Shown here piece by piece: positions 25,395 through 34,957 of a stretch of DNA of 64,000 bases (positions are counted from its first letter, which is position 1; the number at the start of each line of letters is the position of its first letter). The translations under genes were made by a program, and so were the position numbers. A model generated the notes under the pieces. That model ran no database searches. It saw nothing but the letters and a program-made list of their open reading frames with translations, and was not told the DNA's origin. Source of the stretch: a bacterium. Lineage in GTDB: Bacteria > Myxococcota_A > Polyangia > Nannocystales > Nannocystaceae. The DNA is taken from the NCBI GenBank assembly GCA_024742475.1, contig JANSYI010000011.1, forward strand, positions 166,230-230,229, written 5' to 3'.

Positions 25395-27533
25395 ATGCGC
25401 GTGCGAGCATCCGATCCGGTGGCGCTGGGCCTCCTGGGCTTCGTGGTTGCGTGCGCGTTCTGGGTACCGGGGTTGGGGGAGCCAGGGCTGTGGAGCGAAG
25501 GGGAGCTGCCGGTGTTCGACCGGGCTCGGGCCGCGCTTGGTGAGGCGCTCAGCGGGCTCGAGCGTAGCCCGGCCCTGCCCGACGCGATTCGGACGCGTGG
25601 GGTGGCCATCCTCGGCGGTGCCCTCGGCCTCCGGCTGCCGCACATGCTCGCGGCGGCAGCGGTGGTCGGGCTCGCGGTCGGCTGGCTGCGAAGCCAGGGG
25701 CGCAGTGTGGCGCTGAGCCTTCTGGGGGGCGCGGTCGCGCTGTCTCTGCCGATGCTCTCGCTCAGCGGCCGGACCGCGCTGGGCAACCCCTTCGCGGAGC
25801 TGTTCAGCGTCGCCGCGGTGCTCAGCCTGCTCGTCGCGACGAGACCCAACACCTCGATGCGTGGGCGAGCCGCGGCCACGCTCGTCGGTACGGCCTCACT
25901 CGGCGCGGGCGTCGCCTCGACGGGGCTGCTGCTCGGCGCCGCCCTGCCGCTGACCGTCGTCGCGCTCACCTCCGAGGGCAGCGCGACGCTCCGAGCTGCC
26001 CTCGCGCTGCTCGCCGCGGTCGCCGTGGGCGTGTCGCTGCGGCTCGCGCTCGAGCAGGGCGACGGGTTCATCCCGCTCCTGGGTGCGGCGAAGGACCTCG
26101 AGCTCCTCGACAAGCCACAGGCACGCAGGTTCGCCGATGGTCTCGAAGACTTCGGCTACCAGCTCTTCCCCTGGGCGGGGCTGGCCATGGTCGGCGCCGC
26201 CACGGGAAAGACCGCGGTGCGGGTCGCCGCCATCTGGCTCGTCGTCGCGCTCGCCTACGGGGCGGGGTGGTCGCTGCTGTACGGCCCCATCCACCAACCT
26301 ATCGCGGTCCCTGCAGCAGCGTGCGTCGTCGCGGCGGTGGCGACCGTCCTCGATCCGGCGGCGGACGGATGGGCGAGGCGCGTCAGCGTGTTCGTCGGCG
26401 CGGCCGCGGCCCTGGTCATCGCCAAGGACGCAAAGCTCTCCCCCAATCGGCTGGTCGCCCCGACCGAGCTCCGCGACAACGAGCACACCTTCCCCGGCGA
26501 TGCGCTCGAGGCCGAGGCGCGCGTCGGCCAAATGGGCAAGGCCGTGTTCTTCGCCATCGTCGCCGGGGGCCTCTTGGGTCGTCGCCGTGAGGAACACGGG
26601 CTCGAGCGACTCGCGTCCAAGGTCCCAGGGGGTGCCCGTGACCTCCTCATCGTCGGAGCATTCACCGCCGCGGCGGTGAGCAACGCATGGATGCACGCCC
26701 ACGTCCTTCTGCCTCGGACCGCCGCCCTCTTCAGCCCCAAGATCCCCCTGCAACGACTCGCCGGCTGGGTCGAGCGCGGCACCCTCCCCGCTACGCTCGG
26801 CGTCCACCGGGTCCGCGACCGTGGATTGCTGCTGTATGGACCGCAGCGCACCGAGGTGCTCACGGGGCGCCGAGACCTCACCGACTGGTTCGTCACCGAC
26901 GAGCCCGCCGCCGCCTTGATCCGCAAGGGCGACTACGCAGCGCTGTTTCAGTCCGCGCGCCAGGATGGGCGCCCCCTGTTCGTCCTCGACGACTCCCACG
27001 CGCGGCTGCGCTTGGTCGCGAACCGACTGCCCGAGGGCGCCGAGAACCTCGACCCCCTCGTCGACGTCGTCCTCGATGAGCCTCCCGGGCTCGAGCACGA
27101 GACGCTGCTCAACTTCGACGGCTACATCGAGATCATCGGCTGGGAGCTCGACGGTCCGCTCCGCCGCGGCAAGTCCCACACGCTGCAGGTCGCGATTCGA
27201 GTGCTGCGTCCCCTTCCCGCGGGCAGCAAGCTCTACGCCCGCATGCTCAAGGGGCGGCTGTCGAGGATCGGCGGCGAGGCCCATGACTTCGTCGACGGGC
27301 TGTACCCCACGAACTTCTGGCGCAAGGGCGACATCATCTGGCACCGGTGGACGTTCGAGACGCCGCCGCTGGAGATCCTCCCCGGCGAGTACGACGTGTT
27401 GTTGGGCCTGCGTCGCAGCGAGCAGAAGAACTTCACCATTCGCATCCCCGAGGGCAAGACCGGCCAGTACGGCGTCGAGGTCCGAGGGCGTAAGCGCGAG
27501 TTCGCCAAGATCGGGACCGTCACCGTCTGGTAG
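25395..27533 (+). CDS. Large inner-membrane protein, GT-C glycosyltransferase-like
   Basis: The product has 712 residues. The N-terminal 460 residues hold about ten hydrophobic helices. The first loop, after helix 1, reads PGLGEPGLWSEGELPVFDRA. Its position and acidic residues resemble the first outer loop of ArnT/PMT-type GT-C enzymes, which carry their catalytic acid there. The C-terminal 200 residues are soluble and beta-rich (LLNFDGYIEIIGWELDG, WHRWTFETPP, YDVLLGLRRSE), as in periplasmic domains of such enzymes. The glycosyltransferase reading is an inference; membrane topology is clear. It is followed after 25 bases by a TlpA-like gene on the same strand. Confidence 0.6.
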   Translation: MRVRASDPVALGLLGFVVACAFWVPGLGEPGLWSEGELPVFDRARAALGEALSGLERSPALPDAIRTRGVAILGGALGLRLPHMLAAAAVVGLAVGWLRSQGRSVALSLLGGAVALSLPMLSLSGRTALGNPFAELFSVAAVLSLLVATRPNTSMRGRAAATLVGTASLGAGVASTGLLLGAALPLTVVALTSEGSATLRAALALLAAVAVGVSLRLALEQGDGFIPLLGAAKDLELLDKPQARRFADGLEDFGYQLFPWAGLAMVGAATGKTAVRVAAIWLVVALAYGAGWSLLYGPIHQPIAVPAAACVVAAVATVLDPAADGWARRVSVFVGAAAALVIAKDAKLSPNRLVAPTELRDNEHTFPGDALEAEARVGQMGKAVFFAIVAGGLLGRRREEHGLERLASKVPGGARDLLIVGAFTAAAVSNAWMHAHVLLPRTAALFSPKIPLQRLAGWVERGTLPATLGVHRVRDRGLLLYGPQRTEVLTGRRDLTDWFVTDEPAAALIRKGDYAALFQSARQDGRPLFVLDDSHARLRLVANRLPEGAENLDPLVDVVLDEPPGLEHETLLNFDGYIEIIGWELDGPLRRGKSHTLQVAIRVLRPLPAGSKLYARMLKGRLSRIGGEAHDFVDGLYPTNFWRKGDIIWHRWTFETPPLEILPGEYDVLLGLRRSEQKNFTIRIPEGKTGQYGVEVRGRKREFAKIGTVTVW

Positions 27534-27558
27534 CGCGAGACTCGAACCACGCGCCGCC

Positions 27559-28086
27559 ATGAAAGCTTGGTACGGTCCGCTCATGCGGCTCCCGTGGTTC
27601 GTCCTCGCCTTCATCCTTGCGACGAGCACCGCCTGCGCAGCCAAGGGTCCGCCTCCTCCGTCCTCGCCGAGTCCGCTGCACGGCGACGCAGCGCCCACCT
27701 TCGAACGCGACACGCTCGATGGGCGACGCGTCGACACGGGCGCCCTCGCGGGCAAGGTCTGGGTGGTCAAGTTCTTCGCCGAGTACTGCGACCCCTGCAA
27801 ACGCACGCTGCCGGAGGCGCAGCGCCTCTCACAGCGCTACGACGACGTCGTCTTCATCGGGGTCTCCGAGGACGAGCGCTCGGACGTGGCCGCGGGACTC
27901 GCAAAGACCTACGGCTTGACGTTTCCGATCGTCCTCGACCGCGGAAACGTCCTCTCCGGGCGGTTTCGGGTCACCGAGCTTCCGATCACGTTCGTGGTCG
28001 ATGCGTCGGGCACGGTGATGTGGGTGGGCGGTCCCGAGCAGGAGGAGAGCGGCCTCGAGCGCGCGTTTCGGGCCGCACGCGGCTGA
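27559..28086 (+). CDS. TlpA/ResA-like thioredoxin-fold lipoprotein
   Basis: The product has 175 residues from the ATG at 27559; an ATG at 27583 also gives a full signal peptide. Cys 26 in TSTAC is a possible lipid attachment site, although the -3 residue is unusual. The redoxin fold is clear: KVWVVKFFAEYCDPCKR with the redox pair C77-x-x-C80, then VVFIGVSEDE, YGLTFPIVLD and the cis-Pro loop ELPITFVVD. Such proteins reduce disulfides in periplasmic partners, for example apocytochromes or disulfide-rich lipoproteins. The many Cys-rich secreted proteins nearby are possible clients, an inference from context only. Confidence 0.82.
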   Translation: MKAWYGPLMRLPWFVLAFILATSTACAAKGPPPPSSPSPLHGDAAPTFERDTLDGRRVDTGALAGKVWVVKFFAEYCDPCKRTLPEAQRLSQRYDDVVFIGVSEDERSDVAAGLAKTYGLTFPIVLDRGNVLSGRFRVTELPITFVVDASGTVMWVGGPEQEESGLERAFRAARG

Positions 28087-28129
28087 TTTCCCGCAACGTA
28101 GGCGCTGGGCGACCGTCTGACGTTCGACT

Positions 28130-29347
28130 ATGCTCGCCGCCGTGCGTCGCCTCAACTCGCCCCGTCGCAGCCCAGCGCGCGCCGCCTGCGTCATTGCGTG
28201 CGCGCTCGCGCTTCCCGCGACGGGCTGCAAGAAGACCGGAGCAACGGCCGACGCCGTCGCGACGGCCCCATCCCTCGAGGACGCGACCGGTCAGGCCAAG
28301 TGCGGCGTCAAGAAGAGCAGCGCGAAACCGCTGGTCATCGAGTGGCCGGCCGCCGAGCGGGCCGCCCTCGAGGCTCGGGCCACCCGTGGCCTCGTCGCCG
28401 TGCGCTACTCGGGGTGCGAGATGGAGGTCCTCACGACCTGCTCCGCCGCGGGGGCGTACGAGTACGTCGGGCTCACCCAAAAGACCGAGGGCGTCCGCAT
28501 CACCAACACCGACCAGCTGTACGCCAAGCTGCCGATCGGCGCCGCGGGCCTGGAGACCAAGCTCGAACGCGCCGGCCAGCTCAACGTCGACATGACCATC
28601 GTCGGTCGTCGTGAGGCCAACGCGTCGGTCTTCAACGAGCGCGACCTCGACGGTCGATGCGACGACGCCACGCACGTCATCACGGGTCTGACCGTCGGGT
28701 CCTTCTCGTTCTACACCGGCAAGAGCGCTGAGATCGGTGCTGGCGCGTCGGTCGGCAACGTGGGCGCGGGCGTCGGGTCGAGCACCGACCAGCAGGTGCT
28801 CAAGACCGATGGAGACGTCGCGGCCTGCACCTCGGCGGGCACCACCGACACCGCGCCCCCAGAGGGATGCGGTGCGCTGCTACGCGTCGAGGTCGTCCCG
28901 ATCGATCGCGTCTTCGTGAACCCCTCCACGCCGTCGACGGCCTCGGCAGCTGGCTCGAACGCCACCGACGACGGGAGCTCGGCCGACGTCGACGAGCTCC
29001 GCAAGAAGCTCGCAGTCGCCCGCGCAGTCACCTACGGCGGCTACGCTGGGGCCCTGCTCGGCCTAGGCGTCACCGCCGGCGGCTACGTCGTGTACGCGCG
29101 CAACAAGAAGGCTCTCGAGGACGAGGTGAACGCCCTCGAGATCTCGCCCGATCGCCAGCAGAATGCCAGCCGGGCCAAACTCGGCGCCGGGCTTGCCTGG
29201 GGTGGCCTAGGCCTCGCGATCATCGCAGGCACCGTGGGTGTCTTGGGCAACACCCGATACACCGCGCTGCAGCGCCAGCTTCGACTCAGTGCCACACCGA
29301 CGCTGGGTCCCGATGGCGGCGGCCTGGTCGTGCAGGGGAGGTTCTAG
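28130..29347 (+). CDS. Lipoprotein with two C-terminal membrane helices, function unknown
   Basis: The product has 405 residues. The lipobox is PATGC (Cys 33). The middle 230 residues form a soluble domain with four spaced cysteines. A short coiled coil (DVDELRKKLAVARA) precedes two Gly/Ala-rich membrane helices (about 305-330 and 355-380) joined by a charged loop. The tail ends as a beta strand (PDGGGLVVQGRF). This layout is common in uncharacterised myxobacterial envelope proteins. No family with a known function is recognised. The next lipoprotein gene begins 2 bases after its stop, so the two are certainly co-transcribed. Confidence 0.72.
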   Translation: MLAAVRRLNSPRRSPARAACVIACALALPATGCKKTGATADAVATAPSLEDATGQAKCGVKKSSAKPLVIEWPAAERAALEARATRGLVAVRYSGCEMEVLTTCSAAGAYEYVGLTQKTEGVRITNTDQLYAKLPIGAAGLETKLERAGQLNVDMTIVGRREANASVFNERDLDGRCDDATHVITGLTVGSFSFYTGKSAEIGAGASVGNVGAGVGSSTDQQVLKTDGDVAACTSAGTTDTAPPEGCGALLRVEVVPIDRVFVNPSTPSTASAAGSNATDDGSSADVDELRKKLAVARAVTYGGYAGALLGLGVTAGGYVVYARNKKALEDEVNALEISPDRQQNASRAKLGAGLAWGGLGLAIIAGTVGVLGNTRYTALQRQLRLSATPTLGPDGGGLVVQGRF

Positions 29348-29349
29348 TC

Positions 29350-30240
29350 ATGTCCCGTATTCTCTCCGTTCTCGCTCTGGTCACGTTGTCTGCGTGCGGC
29401 ATCGACGATGCGCTCGTCGGTGCCCCGTGCAACGAAGACGCCGACTGTCCGAACCTCAGCTGCGTGCAGACAGCGAGCGAAGCCGCCGCAGGTGAACCCG
29501 GGCAGTGCAGCGAGAGCGGCACGTGCATCCCAGGACAGCAAGAGGGCTGCCAGGCCGACGGCAGCAACAGCTGCGAGTTTCCACTGAGCGCCTCGGAAGC
29601 GCCCCAGGGCGGCTTCTTCTGCTGCGGAACGGGCACGAACGTCAAAGTGGTCGACGTTGCAGAAGACGGGACCGGCGTGTGCTTCGACTGCCCGTCGTGC
29701 AGCGGCAACGAGGAGCAGTGCCTCTCGGGCGACGACCGCTGCATCGTCGAAGGGGATTCGCCCTGCGGTTGTCGCCTGCCCGAGGGCGAGCTACTCGACG
29801 AGGCGTGCGAGAGCGACGACGACTGCGCGACGCTCGTCTGCGTGCGCACGCTCGAGCAGCTCGAAGAACCCAACGAGCCGGAGATCCCCGATCAGGCCCT
29901 CGAGGACGGCCAATGCCGCCCCGCCGACGACCCCTCGTGCGCACCCGGACAGTCGGGGTGCCTGCTCCCCAACGGTTCGGGCTGCGCGTCGACGACCCAA
30001 GCCGTCAGCGTGGGGTCGCTCGAGTACTGCTGCCCGATCCCCGCGGACAACACCAACTTCGACCCTCGCGTCTACCTCGTCTCGGCCGACCAAGGCCAGG
30101 TCGCCTGCACGGCGTGCGAGCGAAGAGCGTGCCCGGACGCGCAGGGAAACCTCACCCTCAACGAGTGCACCCCCTTCAGCGACTCCGACTGCGTGGTGCC
30201 CGAGGGGGCGCTGTGCGGGTGCGTGCCCCAGGCAGAATGA
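29350..30240 (+). CDS. Cys-rich secreted lipoprotein
   Basis: The product has 296 residues from the ATG at 29350; the frame is open further upstream only as a shadow. The lipobox is TLSAC (Cys 16). The mature part has more than 25 cysteines in repeated short modules of about 35-50 residues: PCNEDADCPNLSCV, EACESDDDCATLVC, PCGCRLPEGE and LCGCVPQAE. The C-x5-DC-x3-C pattern occurs in many myxobacterial surface lipoproteins, presumably as disulfide knots. No enzyme motif is seen. It directly follows the two-helix lipoprotein and precedes the polymerase gene; the polymerase start lies within 2-8 bases of its stop. Confidence 0.72.
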   Translation: MSRILSVLALVTLSACGIDDALVGAPCNEDADCPNLSCVQTASEAAAGEPGQCSESGTCIPGQQEGCQADGSNSCEFPLSASEAPQGGFFCCGTGTNVKVVDVAEDGTGVCFDCPSCSGNEEQCLSGDDRCIVEGDSPCGCRLPEGELLDEACESDDDCATLVCVRTLEQLEEPNEPEIPDQALEDGQCRPADDPSCAPGQSGCLLPNGSGCASTTQAVSVGSLEYCCPIPADNTNFDPRVYLVSADQGQVACTACERRACPDAQGNLTLNECTPFSDSDCVVPEGALCGCVPQAE

Positions 30241-30241
30241 G

Positions 30242-31831
30242 GTGGGGTTGAGCCCGCACGCCGTCGTCACCGAGACCGAGCTTCGCGCGCGGCTCGTCGC
30301 GATCGAGCAGGAGGCTCCAGGCGCGCTCGGGGTCTACCTCTCGCCAGACCCCGCCCAGCCACTTCACGTGCAGCGCGACCCTCGCGTGGGCGACATCGCA
30401 GCGGTGGCGCTCTCGACCGAGCGCCAGAGCATCGCCGCACCTGCGACGCCCGAGCTCCTCGAGCACCTGCAGCGGTGGCTCGGCGGACTCCCCGAGACCT
30501 ACGTCGTCTTTCACGGGGCACAGGACGCCCTGCTGCGTCTGGCTGCAGCGACCAGCGCACCTCGGGCCGCACGGACCGCGCGGCTCGGCTGCACCCAGAC
30601 CGCCGCCCACCTTCTGGCCGAAGGCACGCGTCGAGGCCGTGACCTGCCGACGCTCACCGAGTGCACACAGAAGCTGCTCGGCACGCCCTGGCAGCCCCCC
30701 GAGCACCTCAGCGGCGATGTCTCGGCCGCGTCCGCTGCCGCTGCCGCTGCGCTGCTACCGATGATGAAGGCGCTCACGCCCCTGCTCCGCAAGCGCGACC
30801 TGACCCGCGTGTTTGCGCTCGAGTGTGACGTCCTCGCGCCCGTCGTCGCGATGGAGAGGGCCGGCCTGGCGGTCGATGCGGCAGCGTTCGAGCGGATCGC
30901 CGCGCAGTGGCACACCGAACGCCGCGAGACCGAGGACCCCGCCCGCATCTCGAGGCTCGACAAGCTCATCTCCACGTATGCCTATTGGGGACAGGAGCAC
31001 GTACGAGGCGGCCGAATCCACTGCCAGCTCCACCCGCTCGCGACCGACAGCGGACGCTTCAGCTGTACCGACCCCAACCTGCAGCAGGTCCCCAGCAACC
31101 ACACGGCGCCCGGGCTGCGCGCGTGTTTTCGTCCCCCCGAGGACACCGCGCTCATCGTCGCCGACTACGCCCAGATCGAGCTTCGCGTCGCCGCGCATCT
31201 CGCCCCATGCGATGCGCTTCGGCGCGTCTTTCACGAGGGCCGCGACCCGCACCGTGCGACCGCCGCCACGATCACCGGAAAGCCCGAGGAGGCGGTGACC
31301 GACCACGAGCGCAAGCTGGCGAAGGCGGTCAACTTCGGCTTCCTGTTCGGGATGGGGGCGGCTCGCTTTCGAAGCTACGCCGCCGATGGCTACGGTGTCG
31401 CCCTGAGCGACCGTGAGGCGGCCGAAGCTCGCACCGCGTTCGGGCGTACCTACCCCGGCATCGCGCGCTGGCACGAACGCGTCGGCAAGCTCACCCGTGG
31501 CCGCGGTCCTGTCACCGTCCGTACCGCGCTGGGCCGCCGCAAGCGGTTCACCGCGGGCAAAGTGTCGTTCAACGCTGCGCTCAACATCCCCGTACAGGGC
31601 ACCGCGGCAGAGGGCTTCAAGCGAGCGATGGTCGAGCTTGAGCCCGCCCTCGCCGCCCTCGGCGGGCGCGGGGTGATGGTCGTGCACGACGAGTACATCG
31701 CCGAGGTTCCACGCGAGCGGGCGCAGGAAGGGCGAGCCGCCGTCGAGTCGATCATGAAGACCTCGATGGCCTCCGTCGTGTCGACGGTGCCGATCGAGGT
31801 CGAAGCCGAGGTGCGGTCGGCTTGGGGCTGA
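30242..31831 (+). CDS. Compact family-A DNA polymerase (PolA-like, without 5' nuclease)
   Basis: The product has 529 residues from a GTG at 30242 (TTG at 30248 also possible). The polymerase core is complete: SGRFSCTDPNLQQVPS, motif A VADYAQIELRVAAHL, motif B ERKLAKAVNFGFLFGMG and motif C VVHDEYIAEVP. The Asp residues of motifs A and C, which bind metal, and the Lys of the fingers helix are present. It is much shorter than DNA polymerase I (about 900 residues): the 5' nuclease is missing. The first 230 residues only faintly resemble the 3'-5' exonuclease region and lack its acidic motif. It looks like a second, accessory polymerase for repair or of phage origin; that role is inferred. It follows the Cys-rich lipoprotein almost without gap. 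Confidence 0.82.
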   Translation: MGLSPHAVVTETELRARLVAIEQEAPGALGVYLSPDPAQPLHVQRDPRVGDIAAVALSTERQSIAAPATPELLEHLQRWLGGLPETYVVFHGAQDALLRLAAATSAPRAARTARLGCTQTAAHLLAEGTRRGRDLPTLTECTQKLLGTPWQPPEHLSGDVSAASAAAAAALLPMMKALTPLLRKRDLTRVFALECDVLAPVVAMERAGLAVDAAAFERIAAQWHTERRETEDPARISRLDKLISTYAYWGQEHVRGGRIHCQLHPLATDSGRFSCTDPNLQQVPSNHTAPGLRACFRPPEDTALIVADYAQIELRVAAHLAPCDALRRVFHEGRDPHRATAATITGKPEEAVTDHERKLAKAVNFGFLFGMGAARFRSYAADGYGVALSDREAAEARTAFGRTYPGIARWHERVGKLTRGRGPVTVRTALGRRKRFTAGKVSFNAALNIPVQGTAAEGFKRAMVELEPALAALGGRGVMVVHDEYIAEVPRERAQEGRAAVESIMKTSMASVVSTVPIEVEAEVRSAWG

Positions 31832-31841
31832 TGCGCGGGCC

Positions 31842-32225
31842 TCAACCGAACGTGTCGGTCACGTAGGCGAGCACGTCGGCCAGCTCTTGGTCCGACAGGT
31901 TGCTCTGCGCGGGCATCGAGCCCTTGCCGTTGAGCAGGGAGTTGACGATCTGCGTGTCCGTGGCCGACGGCACGCTCGCGTCGAGCGACGGCGAAGCCAT
32001 GCCCGAGACGCCGTCGGGACCGTGGCACCCCGCAGTGGCACAGGCGCCAGCGCTGAAGACCATGGCCCCCGCGGACGCGTCTCCTTCGAGGCTGAGGATC
32101 GTCGCCGCACGGTCTTCCCCGTCGGTGCCGCCGGCCCCCCCGTCGTCCTCTTCCCCGTCGCAACCCGCCGCAAAGGCGAGAGAACCCGCGAACAGCAGCG
32201 CGGGCATCTTCCGAAGCATCATCAT
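31842..32225 (-). CDS. Lipoprotein c-type cytochrome with CX4CH heme site
   Basis: The product has 127 residues from the first of three consecutive ATGs (32225). The lipobox is FAAGC (Cys 22), then a Gly/Asp/Glu-rich linker. The C-terminal 80 residues are a class I cytochrome c domain: AGAMVFSAGAC, CHGPDGVSG, NGKGSMPAQS (Met axial ligand) and LSDQELADVLAYV. The heme-binding site is C-ATAG-CH, four residues between the cysteines instead of the usual two. CX4CH is rare but known from some multiheme cytochromes. It should be anchored on the periplasmic side and carry one heme. It converges with the polymerase gene, with 10 bases between. Confidence 0.82.
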   Translation of the reverse strand: MMMLRKMPALLFAGSLAFAAGCDGEEDDGGAGGTDGEDRAATILSLEGDASAGAMVFSAGACATAGCHGPDGVSGMASPSLDASVPSATDTQIVNSLLNGKGSMPAQSNLSDQELADVLAYVTDTFG

Positions 32226-32271
32226 GGGGTCACGGTACCGCGCACGACGGTGCCTTGTCTCGCGCAGCGGG

Positions 32272-33015
32272 TCAGCGGCGACCGACCGCGACCAGGCGCT
32301 CGGCGCCGGGGCCGTAGGGGCGACCATCGAGGCCACCGAAGAGCGAGACATCCGACAACCCCGCCCAGTTCATGAGTTCCCGGAGCTCTTTGCCGCTGTA
32401 GAGCGTGTGCTCGAAGTCGAAGCGCTGCACGGTGTCGCCCTGGATGAACATCCACTCGACCCTCGCCCGCCCCCAGTCCTCCACCACCTCGACCCGCTCG
32501 ATCAGCAACGATCCGTCGTGTTCGACCGTGGGCTGCCGGTCGAGGGGAAGCTGGCCGGCGAGCGCCTCCTTGCCCACGACGTCGAGCACGACCGCGCCGC
32601 CCTCGGCGAGGCTCGCCGCGATGTTGCGTAGCACCTTCATGTCATCGCTTTGTTGGGCGAAGTAGCCGAACGAGGTGTGCAGGTTGATCACGAGGTCGAA
32701 GCCCTCGGGCATCGCGTAGTTGCGCATGTCCTCGTTGACCCAGTCGATCTGCACCTTGGCCGACGCCGCCCGCTCCTTCGCCCGCGCGAGCAGGAAGTCG
32801 CTGATATCGAGCCCGGTGACGTCGAATCCGCGTTTGGCCATCGAGACCGCGTGGCGCCCAGGTCCACAACACAAGTCGAGCGCACGCCCGCCGGTCTTGC
32901 CGGTGAGATCGAGCAGGTTGGCGACCTCTTCGTGCGCGAGGTCGTCACCGTCGGGCGAGAACATCAGCGGATAGATCCGCTCCCAGAAGTCGGGCTGCGC
33001 GAACCAATCGGTCAT
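32272..33015 (-). CDS. Class I SAM-dependent methyltransferase
   Basis: The product has 247 residues. ALDLCCGPGRHAVSMAKRG is the SAM-binding glycine loop, VTGLDISDFLL the acidic strand end, and FDLVINLHTSFGYF the motif IV region. The C-terminal part (RVEVVEDWGRARVEW, FDFEHTLYSGKEL) is typical of small-molecule methyltransferases of this group. No substrate is evident. The ATG overlaps the stop of the channel gene by 4 bases (ATGA), so the two are translationally coupled. Whether that coupling is functional is unknown. Confidence 0.82.
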   Translation of the reverse strand: MTDWFAQPDFWERIYPLMFSPDGDDLAHEEVANLLDLTGKTGGRALDLCCGPGRHAVSMAKRGFDVTGLDISDFLLARAKERAASAKVQIDWVNEDMRNYAMPEGFDLVINLHTSFGYFAQQSDDMKVLRNIAASLAEGGAVVLDVVGKEALAGQLPLDRQPTVEHDGSLLIERVEVVEDWGRARVEWMFIQGDTVQRFDFEHTLYSGKELRELMNWAGLSDVSLFGGLDGRPYGPGAERLVAVGRR

Positions 33016-33923
33016 GACTCGGCGCTCGCTCGCGTTGCCTGTTCGGCCGCCTGCACCTTGAGCTGGTGCTGGAGTCTCTCGATCGTCGACTGAAGGTCCG
33101 CCGTCTGCTTGAGCAGGTCGTTGATGTCGGCCTCGACCGTCGAGGGACGGTCCTCGAGCTCACGGGCGAGGCTCTGCTCGCGCTGTGCCTCGTCCATGCC
33201 CGTCATGATGACGCCGACGAACAGGTTGAGGACGATCATGGTGCCGATGAGCACGAACATGACGAAGAACGCCGCCCCCACCACGGGATACGCCTTGGGG
33301 GCGGTGCACAAGTGCTCCATCCCCCCGTATCCATAGCCGTCGCACCCGTACATCTGGATGTACATGACGTCGGTCCAGTCCTCGAGGGTGACGACACGGA
33401 ACAGCGACAGCATCGACAGCTGCAGGTTGCGGAAGTGAACCGGATCGTTCTCGGAGAACAAGAACGTGCCGGTGACGGCGAACAAGTAGAAGAGCAGCAG
33501 CAGCAGCAGCGACACGTACCCCATGGAGGGGATGCTCTTGAGCAGCGCCGAGACCAGGATCTGAAGCTTGGGCAGCGCCCGGACGAGCTTGAGGACCCGC
33601 AGCACGCGAGCCAGACGCAGCACGGTGACGAACTGCGCGTCGACCGGCATGTACGCCGCGGCGACGATCAAGAAGTCGAAGACGTTCCAAGGGTCGCGAA
33701 AGTAGCGCCACGGCTTGCTGCCCTCGGCCCCCATCTTTACGACCACCTCGACGGTGAAGATGCCCAGAATGATGCGGTTGAGCAGATGCAGGAGCGTCTC
33801 GTGCTTCTGCACGATGCTCGGGTACGTCTCGAGCCCGACGATCACCCCCGCGAGCAGGATGACCGCCGTGACGAACTGCGTGAACCACTTCGCGTTGGCG
33901 ATTTTCTTGAAGATCTCGACCAT
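33012..33923 (-). CDS. Bacterial voltage-gated cation channel (BacNav type) with TLEDWTD filter
   Basis: The product has 303 residues from the ATG at 33923; an ATG at 33965 would add 14. It has six membrane helices. S4 holds R103, R106, R109, K112 and R115, one every third residue, the voltage sensor. The pore helix and filter read VVTLEDWTDVMY (T179-D185). Classical bacterial sodium channels have LESW at this place; an acidic residue after the Glu and another at the end recall calcium-selective filters. The outer loop between filter and S6 carries two cysteines (C194, C206), likely bridged. S6 (VLIGTMIVLNLFVGVIM) and a C-terminal coiled coil from about 262 to 293, known to hold the tetramer, follow. 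From memory, the relative NavPp was described from the myxobacterium Plesiocystis pacifica. Confidence 0.92.
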   Translation of the reverse strand: MVEIFKKIANAKWFTQFVTAVILLAGVIVGLETYPSIVQKHETLLHLLNRIILGIFTVEVVVKMGAEGSKPWRYFRDPWNVFDFLIVAAAYMPVDAQFVTVLRLARVLRVLKLVRALPKLQILVSALLKSIPSMGYVSLLLLLLFYLFAVTGTFLFSENDPVHFRNLQLSMLSLFRVVTLEDWTDVMYIQMYGCDGYGYGGMEHLCTAPKAYPVVGAAFFVMFVLIGTMIVLNLFVGVIMTGMDEAQREQSLARELEDRPSTVEADINDLLKQTADLQSTIERLQHQLKVQAAEQATRASAES

Positions 33924-34011
33924 GCCGGTGCCCCGTAGACGGTGCTGAGGCGCCCAGGTTGCCATAGGCTTTGCAGCCAGGGCACGAGCGCTCGCGAGGG
34001 AAGACGAAGTT

Positions 34012-34950
<939 letters not shown>

Positions 34951-34957
34951 AGCCCGC

